42,302 nt of DNA from Planctomycetota bacterium. GTDB taxonomy: Bacteria; Planctomycetota; B15-G4; JADJEK01. Where the stretch lies: positions 1-42,302 of the forward strand of contig JACQZJ010000057.1 in the NCBI GenBank assembly GCA_016213895.1, written 5' to 3'. Positions 14,374 through 22,821 of this stretch are shown here, piece after piece. Position 1 is the stretch's first letter. Each line of letters begins with the position of its first letter. Position numbers and translations under genes: made by a program. A model generated the notes under the pieces. It saw only the letters and a list, made by a program, of their open reading frames with translations, was not told the DNA's origin and ran no database searches.

Positions 14374-16800
14374 ATGAGACGGCTTCAGGTGCGTGGAATC
14401 GCCCTGGCGTTGCTCGGGACGATGAGCCTCGTTCTCGTCGTCGTGGTGTTGCTGGTCGCACGGCACGAGCCTGGCAATGTGCCGCGGGGCGACGACTCAC
14501 CGGGAGCCGAGTCCGGGTGCGGGATCGTGGCCGAACCTGGGGCTCGTGAAGGGCAAGACGCGGAACCCGGCACGCACGCCGACGAGACGGCGCGCGTGGC
14601 AACGGAGCACGAGAGGGGCGGTGAGGGCCTCTTGATCCGAGGCTACGTGACGGCGCCGGACGAGAGCGGTCTGACCACGTGCCGGGTCGTGGCGACCGCC
14701 AGGGACGCCGGCCGGATCCCGGGCTCCGACCAGGTCGCGCCGGCGGCGCGCTGCGTGGAGTGCGACGCCCGCGTGCCAGGAGACTTTAGCCTGTCGGGGC
14801 TGCCGGTCGCCAGGGAGCTGATCCTTCAGGCGTGGGCCGAAGCGTGGACGACGGGGGACGTCGTCGTGGAGAACAGGGAAGGGGCCGCGCTCGTGGACAC
14901 AGGCATCCTGCGACTGCGGCCGGGGTGCACCCTCTCGGGGACCGTGATGACGGAGGACGGTCAGCCCATCAGCGGCGTCGAGATCCTCGTGAACCGCAGG
15001 GTCGTTGCGGAGTCCGACGCGTGCGGGAGCTTCAGGGCCGTTGGTCTCAGTGAGGGCGTGGCCAGCGTGAGCGCGCGCTCCTCCCGCTTCGTGGTGGGCC
15101 CGACGCGTGAGGTTGGCCTGCTTCCTGATGGAGGCGAGACCAGGACGCACTTCGTCGGCAAGGCTGGGCAGAACGTCGGTGCCTTCGTGACGGACGAGTT
15201 CGGCATGCCCGTGGCCCGAGCCAACGTGGTGGTCTGTGGTTTGAAGAGCAACGACGGCGAGTCGGCGCGTACGGACGAGGAAGGGTGGGCGTCGGTCCTT
15301 ATTGACGGTGATCCCCCGTACAGCGTGGGCGCGTCCTTGCTGGGCTACGTGGCCTCACGCCAGGTCAGAGCCGAGCCCGGCACGACGGCTCGCTTGATGC
15401 TGGGTGCTGGGCGCGGCTTCCTGGTGTCCTGCTCTCGGGCGGGGTCGCCGGAAGAAGTGTGGCCTGAGAGAGTCTGGGCGCAGAAGTGGAATGGGTCCAG
15501 GAAGGCGCATCTGGAGTACTGGTCGGCAGCCGTGAAGGAGAGCGTGCACGGCATCTTCGTCCCGTTTCGCCGGCCCGGGTCCTATCGGATCCTCGCGTCC
15601 AAGGGGGAGCTGACGGGAAGCATCACGCAAGACGTCACTGGCGAGACCGAAGAGCCCGTTCGCCGCCCGGTACACCTCGTGTTGGAGAAGAAGGAGTCGG
15701 TAGCGGTTGTCGTGGTCGACCGGGCAACAGGGAACGGGATACTTGGGGTCAGCGTGCGCTTCGACGCGACCGGGGAGAACGGATGGACCGGGATGGTGGA
15801 CGACAAGGGAAGCGTACAGATTCCGTGTGAGGCGTTCGGCGCCCGGTCCTCGGGAGATCTGTCCGTGTGGGCGAACGGCTGGGCGTCGCGGAAGGACATC
15901 GTGGTCGGGCGGGACGACGATGTCGTGAGGGTGGAAATGGAGAGAGGATGCCGGCTGGAGGGACTCGTCATGGGAAAGGAGGGGATGCCAGTCGCGCACG
16001 CTCACGTCGTGCTTGTCCTGGAGGATGGTTCCGTCCGGCATGCCCAGTCCGATGCGGGGGGCTGCTTCGCATGCGAAGCTCTTCCCGCGGTTCCTTGCTT
16101 TGCGCTGGCGACCAGGTCGCGCCAGGACGCGGTGGAGGCGCTGCAGGCGCGGAAGGCGCGGGGGCAAGACGGCTCCTCCGGCGGCGAGAGTTGGCTGGCG
16201 ATCGAGGATCTGTCCCCGGACCAGGTTGCGCGATGCGAGCTGAGGTTGCTCGATGAAGACGAGGAAGGCGTGGTGTTTCAGGTTCTCGAGAACGGCCGGG
16301 GAGTGGGGGACTACCAGCTGTTTCTCGAGAGACCGGGAGCGGAGGAGTTCTGGCTTCCGGTGCGGGACGACGGTTGTGCATACGCTCGGGGAGTGGGGAC
16401 GCATGACGTGGACGTCACTCTGCTGCGGTACGGCGATTTGCTTGTGGCACAGAAGCGGGTCTCGATGGCAGGGAGGAGTCCGGGGCGGGTCGTCCTGGAG
16501 ATCCCGGTGGGCACGATCTGCGGCCGCGTGGTGTTTGGCGCCGGCCAGCCGGGAGTGGCGAGCGGAAGCGTGTCCGTGTTGGTGAAGAGGGGAGATGGAT
16601 CGGGACAATGGGAGTACATGGCGGGCGCGTACCCAGATGCGAGCGGCGAGTTCGAGTGCGTGAGGGTGCCGGCAGGGGAGGTGAGGATCGAGTTCACAGG
16701 GTCGGACGATGCTCATGTGAAGGCGGAGAGGACGGTGACGTTGGCTCGTGGCGAGCGTCTGGACGTGGGGTGCATCGATGTGGAGGGCGTCGGTCCGTGA
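14374..16800 (+). CDS. Membrane-anchored protein with carboxypeptidase-regulatory-like β-domains
   Basis: 808 residues. A single N-terminal transmembrane helix (about 8-29) is followed by a low-complexity linker and then a series of β-sandwich units of the carboxypeptidase-regulatory (transthyretin-like) type. Repeated signatures are LSGTVMTEDGQPISGVEILVN, VGAFVTDEFGMPVARANVVV, LEGLVMGKEGMPVAHAHVVL and ICGRVVFGAGQPGVASGSV, each followed by a small-residue turn such as SDACGSF, TDEEGWAS, SDAGGCFAC or PDASGEFEC. No catalytic motif is seen; such proteins are usually envelope or adhesion components. The start is set at the ATG with AGGGGG 6 nt upstream. Its promoter block is shared with the adjacent sigma factor gene. 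By eye its codons end in G, A or T more often than those of its neighbours. Confidence 0.82.
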   Translation: MRRLQVRGIALALLGTMSLVLVVVVLLVARHEPGNVPRGDDSPGAESGCGIVAEPGAREGQDAEPGTHADETARVATEHERGGEGLLIRGYVTAPDESGLTTCRVVATARDAGRIPGSDQVAPAARCVECDARVPGDFSLSGLPVARELILQAWAEAWTTGDVVVENREGAALVDTGILRLRPGCTLSGTVMTEDGQPISGVEILVNRRVVAESDACGSFRAVGLSEGVASVSARSSRFVVGPTREVGLLPDGGETRTHFVGKAGQNVGAFVTDEFGMPVARANVVVCGLKSNDGESARTDEEGWASVLIDGDPPYSVGASLLGYVASRQVRAEPGTTARLMLGAGRGFLVSCSRAGSPEEVWPERVWAQKWNGSRKAHLEYWSAAVKESVHGIFVPFRRPGSYRILASKGELTGSITQDVTGETEEPVRRPVHLVLEKKESVAVVVVDRATGNGILGVSVRFDATGENGWTGMVDDKGSVQIPCEAFGARSSGDLSVWANGWASRKDIVVGRDDDVVRVEMERGCRLEGLVMGKEGMPVAHAHVVLVLEDGSVRHAQSDAGGCFACEALPAVPCFALATRSRQDAVEALQARKARGQDGSSGGESWLAIEDLSPDQVARCELRLLDEDEEGVVFQVLENGRGVGDYQLFLERPGAEEFWLPVRDDGCAYARGVGTHDVDVTLLRYGDLLVAQKRVSMAGRSPGRVVLEIPVGTICGRVVFGAGQPGVASGSVSVLVKRGDGSGQWEYMAGAYPDASGEFECVRVPAGEVRIEFTGSDDAHVKAERTVTLARGERLDVGCIDVEGVGP

Positions 16801-16851
16801 GGGAGGGGCGAGTTCGTCGCGGTGGGCGCCGCGGAGCGAACGACATTTTCG

Positions 16852-16943
16852 GTTTCCGCGAAATGGTCTTCCTCGCTCAGTCAAGCAGGGATGCGTGTGA
16901 CCGCCGCGTGACCGGTGATCTGAGCCTCGTCTAGATCTTGGCC
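16852..16943 (+). promoter_or_regulatory. Duplicated upstream regulatory block, copy B (probable ECF-sigma promoter)
   Basis: The block has GTTTCCGCGAAATG at 16852-16865, GTCAAGCAGGG at 16880-16890 (14-nt spacer) and GAGCCTCGTCTAGATCTTGG extended by CCG at 16922-16943. The last element matches copy A (14294-14316) at 19 of 23 positions. The block ends 56 nt before the ATG at 17000, almost the same distance as copy A from its gene. This suggests the sigma factor controls both itself and the 14374 gene. Confidence 0.55.
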
Positions 16944-16999
16944 GTGGCCGGGTCGTGTCGAGGCGGACGCACGCAGTCTGCAAGGGACAGGGACAAGGC

Positions 17000-17674
17000 A
17001 TGCGCAGGCCCAGACTCAGCACTCAGGCAGCGGGGCTCCTGCACGCATTCCGGCAGGCAGCAGCGGGAGAGGCCGCTTCCCTTGCCCTCTGGCTTCGAGC
17101 CTGCGGTCCGGGGGTGCGGCGAGCCCTCAGGGCCACGGGACTTAACGGAACGGACGTCGAGGATGGGTTGCAGGAGGTACTTCTCCCCGGATTTAGGGCG
17201 GTGCTCTCGGGCCGACCCGTGCGGGCGGAGCTGCCCACCCTTGCCGGCCTGCTCCGCAACGTGAGCGCCAGGTTGCACCTGCGGGAGAGAGGGGCCGATT
17301 CGCGTCGGCGGGCCGCCCCTGACGAGGAACTGGAAAGCCCTTCTCCATACGTCGAGATCGCGAGGCGGGAGGACCTCGCCGCGGCCCGCGAGCGCGTCCG
17401 AGGGGCCGCCGCCGGCCTTCCGCCGCCCTACGCCCAGATCGCGCTCCTGCAGTACTCGCTCGGTCGCTCGCGGCGGGACGTGAGCCGGTATCTCGACGCC
17501 TGGGCCGCGGCCCGGGGCGCGGCCATCAAACCGGAAACCGCGCGCTGGCTGATTCGCGAGGCGCACGGCATGTTGCGCGCGGCTCTCGCCGGGGCTTCGT
17601 CCCGGGATGTCTGGCCGATGAGGTTCTCGCGGAAGAACCCGTGGTACGCCGCGCTCCCGCCTTCCGGCCTGTAG
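17000..17674 (+). CDS. ECF-type RNA polymerase sigma factor
   Basis: A 224-residue sigma-70-family protein of ECF layout. Residues 35-100 resemble region 2 (GVRRALRATGLNGTDVEDGL then QEVLLPGF, where the D-x-E-D-x-LQEV core helix is clear). Residues 125-198 resemble region 4 (AAARERVRGAAAGLPPPYAQ, then a helix-turn-helix ending ARWLIREAHGMLRAAL). Region 3 is absent, as is usual for ECF factors. The region 4 linker is longer than normal (LGRSRRDVSRYLDAWAAARG). No anti-sigma factor is encoded next to it. The ATG at 17000 follows an AGGGACAGGGACAAGG leader; an upstream GTG at 16955 is possible. The same upstream block precedes this gene and the β-domain protein, which points to autoregulation and one direct target. 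Confidence 0.75.
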   Translation: MRRPRLSTQAAGLLHAFRQAAAGEAASLALWLRACGPGVRRALRATGLNGTDVEDGLQEVLLPGFRAVLSGRPVRAELPTLAGLLRNVSARLHLRERGADSRRRAAPDEELESPSPYVEIARREDLAAARERVRGAAAGLPPPYAQIALLQYSLGRSRRDVSRYLDAWAAARGAAIKPETARWLIREAHGMLRAALAGASSRDVWPMRFSRKNPWYAALPPSGL

Positions 17675-17780
17675 GCCGTCTGGTCGCGGCAGGACTCCAA
17701 AGCCGTGTCGCTTTCGTTCCGCGGGTGGACAGATGCGCGGCAGTTCGGCACGATCTCTTGCAGGCGAACAGGAGGCGTGC

Positions 17781-18947
17781 ATGAGCGAGAGCCTGAGCGG
17801 TGAGGAGTTGGCGGCCCTGGTGGAGCGTGTCTTCCGGCCGGGTCCCGCGGATCGCGCGCTCGCGATCCTGGTGGACCTGCCGGACGCGCTGGTCGAGGAC
17901 CGCGCGGCCTGGGCGGCGCGGCGCGACATGGCGGTCGAGTGGGCCCGCCGGCTGGCCGAACAGCGCGCGCGAACCGGCATCGAGGTGGCGCTCTGCCTGT
18001 ACCAGAACGCGCGCAGGAACAACGCCGATCTGCCGGAGCGGGCGTGGCTCCTTCCAACAAGCCCGGGCCCGATCCCGGCCGCGGCCGAGGAGTGCGACCC
18101 GGGCCGCTCGCTGCCCTTCAGCGAGGTGTTCCGCGCGCACAGCCTGCTCATCGCGCCCACGGAGTTCTCCGCCACCGCGCCGCTCAAGATGGCCGCCCCG
18201 AAGTTCGGCTTCCGGGCTGCCACCATGCCGGGCTTCTGCCGCGAGATGATCCCGGCGCTGCGTCTGGACTACGGCGAGGTGAACCGCCGGGTGCTCTTCC
18301 TCAAGGACCTGCTCGACCGCGCCGAGCTGGCGCGCGTGCGCTTCGTCGTGGACGGCCGGGACGCGTGCGAGCTGCGCCTCGACCTCAGGCACCGCCTGGC
18401 GCACGCGTCGGGCGGGCTCCTGCCCGAGCCCGGTACGGCCGGCAACCTGCCCTCCGGAGAAGCGTACATCGTTCCCTACGAGGGAGAGATCGCCGGCGAC
18501 CCGAGCCGCACCTGCGGCGTGCTGCCGGTGCAGTTCGGCGGCGAGGTCGTGCGCTACCGCGTGGAGGGGAACCGCGCGGTGGCGGTTCTGGGCGCGGGCG
18601 CGTCCGCGCTCAGGGAGAAGGACCTGCTCGCGCGCGAGCCCGCCTACGGCAACCTGGCCGAGCTGGGCCTGGGCGTGCTGGCCGACCTTGGCGTTCTGCC
18701 GTGCGGCGAGATCCTGCTCGACGAGAAGCTCGGCCTGCACATCGCCTTCGGCCGCAGCGAACACTTCGGCGGCCAGGTCGGCCCGGCGCAGTTCTCGCGG
18801 CCCGAGGCCGTGGTGCACATCGACCGCGTCTACCTGCCGTCCATGCAGCCGCGCGTCAGCGTGCGCGCGCTCGAGCTGACCTTCACGGATGGCGGCGCCG
18901 TGACGGTCCTGGCCGAGGACCGCTACGCCGTCGCCTTCCCGGCGTGA
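17781..18947 (+). CDS. M29-family (aminopeptidase T/AmpS-like) metallopeptidase
   Basis: A 388-residue thermophilic-aminopeptidase-family (M29) protein with a probable two-metal site. Likely metal and catalytic residues are E227 in GNLPSGEAYIVP, E294 in GNLAELGLG, H320 in LGLHIAFGRSEHFGG, and H346 with D348 in VVHIDRVYLP. All expected positions are filled, so it is probably active on N-terminal residues of peptides in the cytoplasm. The N-terminal 160 residues are the usual family domain. The start at 17781 has AGGAGG 6 nt upstream; the longer frame from 17733 lacks one. It lies 106 nt after the sigma factor gene and 33 nt before the SnoaL-like gene, with which it probably forms an operon. 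Confidence 0.82.
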   Translation: MSESLSGEELAALVERVFRPGPADRALAILVDLPDALVEDRAAWAARRDMAVEWARRLAEQRARTGIEVALCLYQNARRNNADLPERAWLLPTSPGPIPAAAEECDPGRSLPFSEVFRAHSLLIAPTEFSATAPLKMAAPKFGFRAATMPGFCREMIPALRLDYGEVNRRVLFLKDLLDRAELARVRFVVDGRDACELRLDLRHRLAHASGGLLPEPGTAGNLPSGEAYIVPYEGEIAGDPSRTCGVLPVQFGGEVVRYRVEGNRAVAVLGAGASALREKDLLAREPAYGNLAELGLGVLADLGVLPCGEILLDEKLGLHIAFGRSEHFGGQVGPAQFSRPEAVVHIDRVYLPSMQPRVSVRALELTFTDGGAVTVLAEDRYAVAFPA

Positions 18948-18980
18948 ACCCGGCGCCTCCGGCGCGGCGAGGGACAGATC

Positions 18981-19391
18981 ATGGCTTCGAGCGCGGTCCA
19001 GGTGGTGAAGGCCTTCATTGCGGCGATCAATCGCCGGGACGCGGCCGCTCTCGCCGAGCTGATGGCCGAGGACCACACGTTCGTGGACTCGCGGGGCACC
19101 AGGGTCTCGGGCCGCGAGAAGATGGCTGCGGGCTGGACCGAGTACTTCCGCATGTTCCCGGACTACACGGTGCATGCCGAGACCATCGTGCATGACAAGG
19201 GGCTGGTGGCGGCCTTCGGCTCGGCGTGCGGAACGTACAGCGGCAGGCGCGGGCCCGTGCCGGAGAACAGGATCGAGATGCCCGCAGCGTGGAAGGCCGT
19301 CGTGGAGAAGGGCCGGATCAAGCTCTGGCAGGTCTACGCGGATTGGACCGAAGGCAGCAAGATCATCGCCGAGGACGAGGGGCGGCGCTGA
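18981..19391 (+). CDS. SnoaL/NTF2-like fold protein
   Basis: A 136-residue protein of the NTF2-like superfamily, SnoaL-type. It has an N-terminal helix VVKAFIAAINRRDAAALAEL, then MAEDHTFVDSRGTRVSGREK with the typical D-x-x-x-x-x-G turn, MFPDYTVHAETIVHDKG and the final strand IKLWQVYADWT. Members of this group are small enzymes (polyketide cyclases, ketosteroid isomerases) or ligand-binding proteins, and the sequence alone does not say which. It follows the aminopeptidase gene by 33 nt and converges on the exported hydrolase gene, whose stop is 26 nt away. Confidence 0.82.
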   Translation: MASSAVQVVKAFIAAINRRDAAALAELMAEDHTFVDSRGTRVSGREKMAAGWTEYFRMFPDYTVHAETIVHDKGLVAAFGSACGTYSGRRGPVPENRIEMPAAWKAVVEKGRIKLWQVYADWTEGSKIIAEDEGRR

Positions 19392-19416
19392 GTGACGCGC
19401 CGCGCGCGCCGGCCCC

Positions 19417-20670
19417 TCAGGGCTCGATCGTGACCCTAAGGCCGTTCGACGCGGCCAGGCCGGCGGGCCCGGCCGGATCGGGGTGCCAGAACTGCAGGTA
19501 GTAGGAGTTGCCGGGAACGGCGTAGGACGGGACGGGCGCGACGATCTGCAGCACGCCGCTTGCGTCGGTCGGCAGGGCGAAGATGCCGGAAGGGTAGGGG
19601 ACCATCAAGCCGCCCGCGTAGGGGATGCTCGCGTTCTGCTGGCCGGCGACGAGGTAGATGGTGATCGCCTGCGAAAGCGCCGCGCGGCAGGTCAGGGTGC
19701 ACGTGCCGTTCGCCGTGACGGCGCCGGCGATCGACAGCTCGGGCACGCCGTTTGTGCCGGCGAGCGCGCCGCCGAGGTTCAGGTGGGGCGGGCGCCCGAG
19801 GCGCACAAGGGTCCAGGACACCACGTCCTCGTAGAACTGGAGGTCCTCGTGGCTCTTCTTCACCATAAGCGACTGGCTGCTCGCCGCGGGGAAGGCCGCC
19901 AGCCTGGCGTGCAGGTCCTTGCCCATGGTGGCGTCGTGCGGGTCGGTCAGGGGAGGCGGGTTCTCGCTTGGCGGATAGAGCGAGAACGCGGGCGGCGTGT
20001 ACGACCGCGGCACGTTGGTGACGTTCTCCGACACCGAGGCGGCGGCCATGAGGAGCGGATCGACCGTGGCAAGCGTCGGCTGTCCCAGGAACGTGCCCGG
20101 GTACCACGGAACCAGCAGGAAGAAGTTGGTCAGGGTCTGGAAGTTGATGTAGGCGAGTGGCCGCGTGGAGCGTTGCTCGAGCGGAGGACCGCTCGGGTCG
20201 GCGTAGTCGACGCCGTAGGCGAGGAGCCCGAGCACCAGCCCTCCTCCGGAAGTGCCCCAGTGCACCAGCTGGGCAGGGTCGACGTTGAACGCCGCCGCGT
20301 TCTCCCGGATGAACTGCGTGGCGAGCGCCGCGTCGTCGAGCTGTGCCGGGTAGATGAACTGCGGGAAGGGGCTCGTGGCGATGGAGATCACCGTCAGTCC
20401 ATTGCCGAGCAAGAGTACCAGCATCTGCTCCTGCTTCGTGGCCACGTCGCTCTTGTCGCCGCCGCCCCCGTGCAGGAACACGACCACGGGCGCGGGAGCG
20501 GCCGTGCCGGCGGAGTACCAGTCGAGCAGGTGGCTGGACGAGGGGCCGTAAGGCACGTCGCTCGCGGTCGGCGCGATGGGCGCGCGCTCCGCGGCGAGCG
20601 CTGGAACGCCGCCGCACGGGAACGCGGCCGCTGCCAGGACGAGAAGCACGAGCCGCGCGCCTCGAGTCAT
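19417..20670 (-). CDS. Exported α/β-hydrolase with a C-terminal β-module
   Basis: A 417-residue protein. Residues 1-27 form a signal peptide (ARLVLLVLAAAAFPCGGVPALAA). The α/β-hydrolase core has the oxyanion loop HGGGGDKSD (67-75) and nucleophile S141 in GTSGGG. D and H candidates lie in ADPSGP and KKSHEDLQFYEDV. It resembles the esterase/feruloyl-esterase side of the superfamily; the substrate is unknown. About 110 C-terminal residues form a separate β-rich module (ITIYLVAGQQNASIPYAGG to SNGLRVTIEP). Its pattern of a small strand, PYAGG, PSYAVPGNSYYLQFWHPD and ASN recurs at the end of the protease encoded at 34480. The start at 20670 is preceded by GGAGGG. A MITE lies 35 nt upstream. Confidence 0.85.
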   Translation of the reverse strand: MTRGARLVLLVLAAAAFPCGGVPALAAERAPIAPTASDVPYGPSSSHLLDWYSAGTAAPAPVVVFLHGGGGDKSDVATKQEQMLVLLLGNGLTVISIATSPFPQFIYPAQLDDAALATQFIRENAAAFNVDPAQLVHWGTSGGGLVLGLLAYGVDYADPSGPPLEQRSTRPLAYINFQTLTNFFLLVPWYPGTFLGQPTLATVDPLLMAAASVSENVTNVPRSYTPPAFSLYPPSENPPPLTDPHDATMGKDLHARLAAFPAASSQSLMVKKSHEDLQFYEDVVSWTLVRLGRPPHLNLGGALAGTNGVPELSIAGAVTANGTCTLTCRAALSQAITIYLVAGQQNASIPYAGGLMVPYPSGIFALPTDASGVLQIVAPVPSYAVPGNSYYLQFWHPDPAGPAGLAASNGLRVTIEP

Positions 20671-20704
20671 CGGATTCCCTCCGGCGATCCGCCGGTCCAT
20701 TCTA

Positions 20705-20865
20705 GCAGGCCGTTGAAAAAGTGCTCCGTCGCCGAGGCGAGCGGATCGCGGCCGAGATCAAGGAGCGGGACCGGAGGCGAATCGGGGGATTCGCCGAGGC
20801 TCTCGCGACGCAGAGATCGGCCGAGAGGCGCCGCCGCAGGCAGGATGACTTTTTCAACGGCCTGC
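20705..20865. mobile_element. 161-bp palindromic MITE
   Basis: Perfect 18-bp terminal inverted repeats, GCAGGCCGTTGAAAAAGT at 20705-20722 and its exact complement at 20848-20865. The centre is a further perfect stem, GGCGAATC (20776-20783) and GATTCGCC (20788-20795) around GGGG, so the whole element can fold into a long hairpin. It encodes no transposase. The TTGAAAAAGT end resembles a terminal repeat seen in many short non-autonomous elements. It lies between two minus-strand genes, close to the hydrolase start. No second copy was seen in the window and no clear target duplication is visible. Confidence 0.8.
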
Positions 20866-20943
20866 CAGCTCGCGGGCGCGGAAGGGAAGGGAGCCCGGCG
20901 CGCCGTGCGGGCAGCGCCGGGCTCCTTCGGGTGCGCGTCTCGA

Positions 20944-22548
20944 TCAGCCGTCGATCGAGAACTTGACGTCCAGCGCGCCGCCGAGCAGTGCGGGCTGGGC
21001 GACCCAGGTCGTCATGCCGCTGCTCGGGCCGTAGGGCGTGGTGTTGCCCTCGATGACGATGTCCAGGCCGTTCGACATCTTGATCGGGTCGGCCGGGAAC
21101 ACCAGCGGGTTGTACATGCCGATCTGGGCGTAGAGGTGCAGGCCGATGAGGGCCGCGTTCGCCGGGATGGCGATGACCGGAATGGTCTCCATCGTGACCG
21201 GGTAGACCAGGAACGGCTTGACGACCACGCGGTCACCGGCCGGGCTGATCACCTCGTCGATCTTGACGAAGCCGAAGAACAGGTAGCACTCGGCCACCTC
21301 GATCGTCACCTCGCAGATCGTCTCCAGGCCGCCGGAGTCGGTGATCGTGAACACGACGTGGTGCGTGCCGGTGTCGCCGTTCCCCGGGATCCAGGTGAAG
21401 GTCGTGGACACCGGGTTGCCCGCGACGGGCAGCGGCGGCACGAGGCTCGCGCCGGCCGGCACGCCGCTCGCCGTGATGGTGACGATGTCGGCCGGGTTGG
21501 CGTCCTTGCCGGTGACCGTGAAGACCAACGGCACGCCGACCGAGGCCGCGAACGGCGGCGCCGGGTCGATCTCGCAGGTCGGGAACGGGATCACGCCGAG
21601 CGGGGCGAGGGTGACGTGCTCCCACTGGCCGGGCACCTCGGAACCGGGCGCCAGGGTGAACTCCTGCGCCACGAGGCTGACGCCGTTCCAGAACATGTGG
21701 TACAGGCCGACGCTGTTGGCGTTCGGATACTCCTGCGTCAGCAGGATCTCTCCGGCCATGCCGGCGAAAGTGGACGCCGGCGCCGCGAGCAGCCTGGAGG
21801 TGCCGTAGTTGACGCCGTAGAACGCCTCGTTGGGACGGATGAAGTCGATGTCCTCGACTTTGACGCCGACGTTGTACGTGGTGAAGCCGCCGTTCGCGTC
21901 GACCGCGTAGATCACGCTCTGCCCCTCGGCGCCGGCGATGATCCTGCCGGCCAGCGGCCCGTACTTGAGCGCGTCGTTCGGCACGGTGATCAGCCCTTCG
22001 AGGTGCGTGTTGACGTCCACCAGGAAGCTCGGGACGCCGGCGCTGTTGATGCGCCACACCTCGCCGCCCGTGGTCGCGATGATGAGATCGCCGCCGAACA
22101 CGCCGGTGCGGTCGATGTAGAGCGAGCCGCGCATGAGGCCGTTCCCCGCTCCCGGCAGATCGACCCAGGGATTGGAGATCGTGGCGCCGCCGTTCGTCAC
22201 GCGCACGATCTGTCCGTCGACGCCGTTGCCGGTGAAGACGTCGCCGACGACGAACCCGCCCGGATTGCCGATCGAGCGCACCGTCGCGATCTTCAGCTCC
22301 TCGGTCAGCCCGGAGAGCGCGGAGAACTGGAAATGCGACCCGTCGAACTCGATGCGCTCCAGGTTGATCGGCAAGCCGTTCGAGTAGTTGGTCGACAGGA
22401 TCAGCGAGTTGGTCGGCTCGTGGTAGTCGATTCCGATCGGGTTGTCGAATGAGGTCGAAAGCTGCACCAGGTTGATGTTCTGGCCGACTGCCGTGCCGGC
22501 GAGGAGGCAGTGCGCCGCGCAGGACGCCGCGAACGAAGCGAGCTTCAT
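20944..22548 (-). CDS. Exported β-propeller/Ig-domain protein
   Basis: A 534-residue secreted protein. Residues 1-22 are a signal peptide (LASFAASCAAHCLLAGTAVG). The next 300 or so residues show the repeated short strands of a β-propeller of the SMP-30/NHL type: IGIDYHEPTNSLILSTN, GGFVVGDVFTGNGVDGQIV, GGDLIIATTGGEVWRINS, GPLAGRIIAGAEGQSVIYA. An Ig-like (He_PIG/cadherin-like) domain follows (FTVTGKDANPADIVTITASG to FTWIPGNGDTGTHHVVFTI). The C-terminus is a β-rich tail of about 110 residues that ends LGGALDVKFSIDG. The start is set at 22548, because the frame upstream runs through the divergent HNH gene. No catalytic residues are recognised; binding or adhesion is likely. Confidence 0.8.
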   Translation of the reverse strand: MKLASFAASCAAHCLLAGTAVGQNINLVQLSTSFDNPIGIDYHEPTNSLILSTNYSNGLPINLERIEFDGSHFQFSALSGLTEELKIATVRSIGNPGGFVVGDVFTGNGVDGQIVRVTNGGATISNPWVDLPGAGNGLMRGSLYIDRTGVFGGDLIIATTGGEVWRINSAGVPSFLVDVNTHLEGLITVPNDALKYGPLAGRIIAGAEGQSVIYAVDANGGFTTYNVGVKVEDIDFIRPNEAFYGVNYGTSRLLAAPASTFAGMAGEILLTQEYPNANSVGLYHMFWNGVSLVAQEFTLAPGSEVPGQWEHVTLAPLGVIPFPTCEIDPAPPFAASVGVPLVFTVTGKDANPADIVTITASGVPAGASLVPPLPVAGNPVSTTFTWIPGNGDTGTHHVVFTITDSGGLETICEVTIEVAECYLFFGFVKIDEVISPAGDRVVVKPFLVYPVTMETIPVIAIPANAALIGLHLYAQIGMYNPLVFPADPIKMSNGLDIVIEGNTTPYGPSSGMTTWVAQPALLGGALDVKFSIDG

Positions 22549-22821
22549 ACTTTGGTTTCCTTGGAAGGTGAAACTCGACCGCGGTCCGCGGGCGCGCGCT
22601 GGCGACCGGAGGTCCCGGAGCGCGCCGCGGGCGGCGAGGTTCTTGGCCGAAAGAAGACCGAGACCAGGTCGCCCGGAGGCGACGCTCGGTGAAGCGTTTC
22701 TGGATAGCTCGGAATTCCGCCGGTGTGCGGCCTTTTCTTCCTGCCCGGGTAGCATGGTGGACGCTCCGGTTTCGTGCAGCATTGGAGCCGGCAGACCAGG
22801 GGTGGCGCCGGCGAGGCTCCG
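22549..22821. other. Divergent intergenic region
   Basis: 273 nt between the divergent starts at 22548 (minus) and 22822 (plus). I see no gene. A TAGCAT hexamer at 22750-22755 is a weak -10 candidate for the HNH gene, and an AAGGAA stretch near 22557 is the likely ribosome site of the propeller gene. Confidence 0.4.

Noticed and set aside
20721-20966. 81-codon frame inside the MITE
   Set aside because: Charged low-complexity translation of the hairpin, which ends in the inverted repeat. It is not a gene.
19483-22452. 989-codon plus-strand frame
   Set aside because: Antisense to the hydrolase and propeller genes, both of which have signal peptides and ribosome sites; it also runs straight through the MITE.
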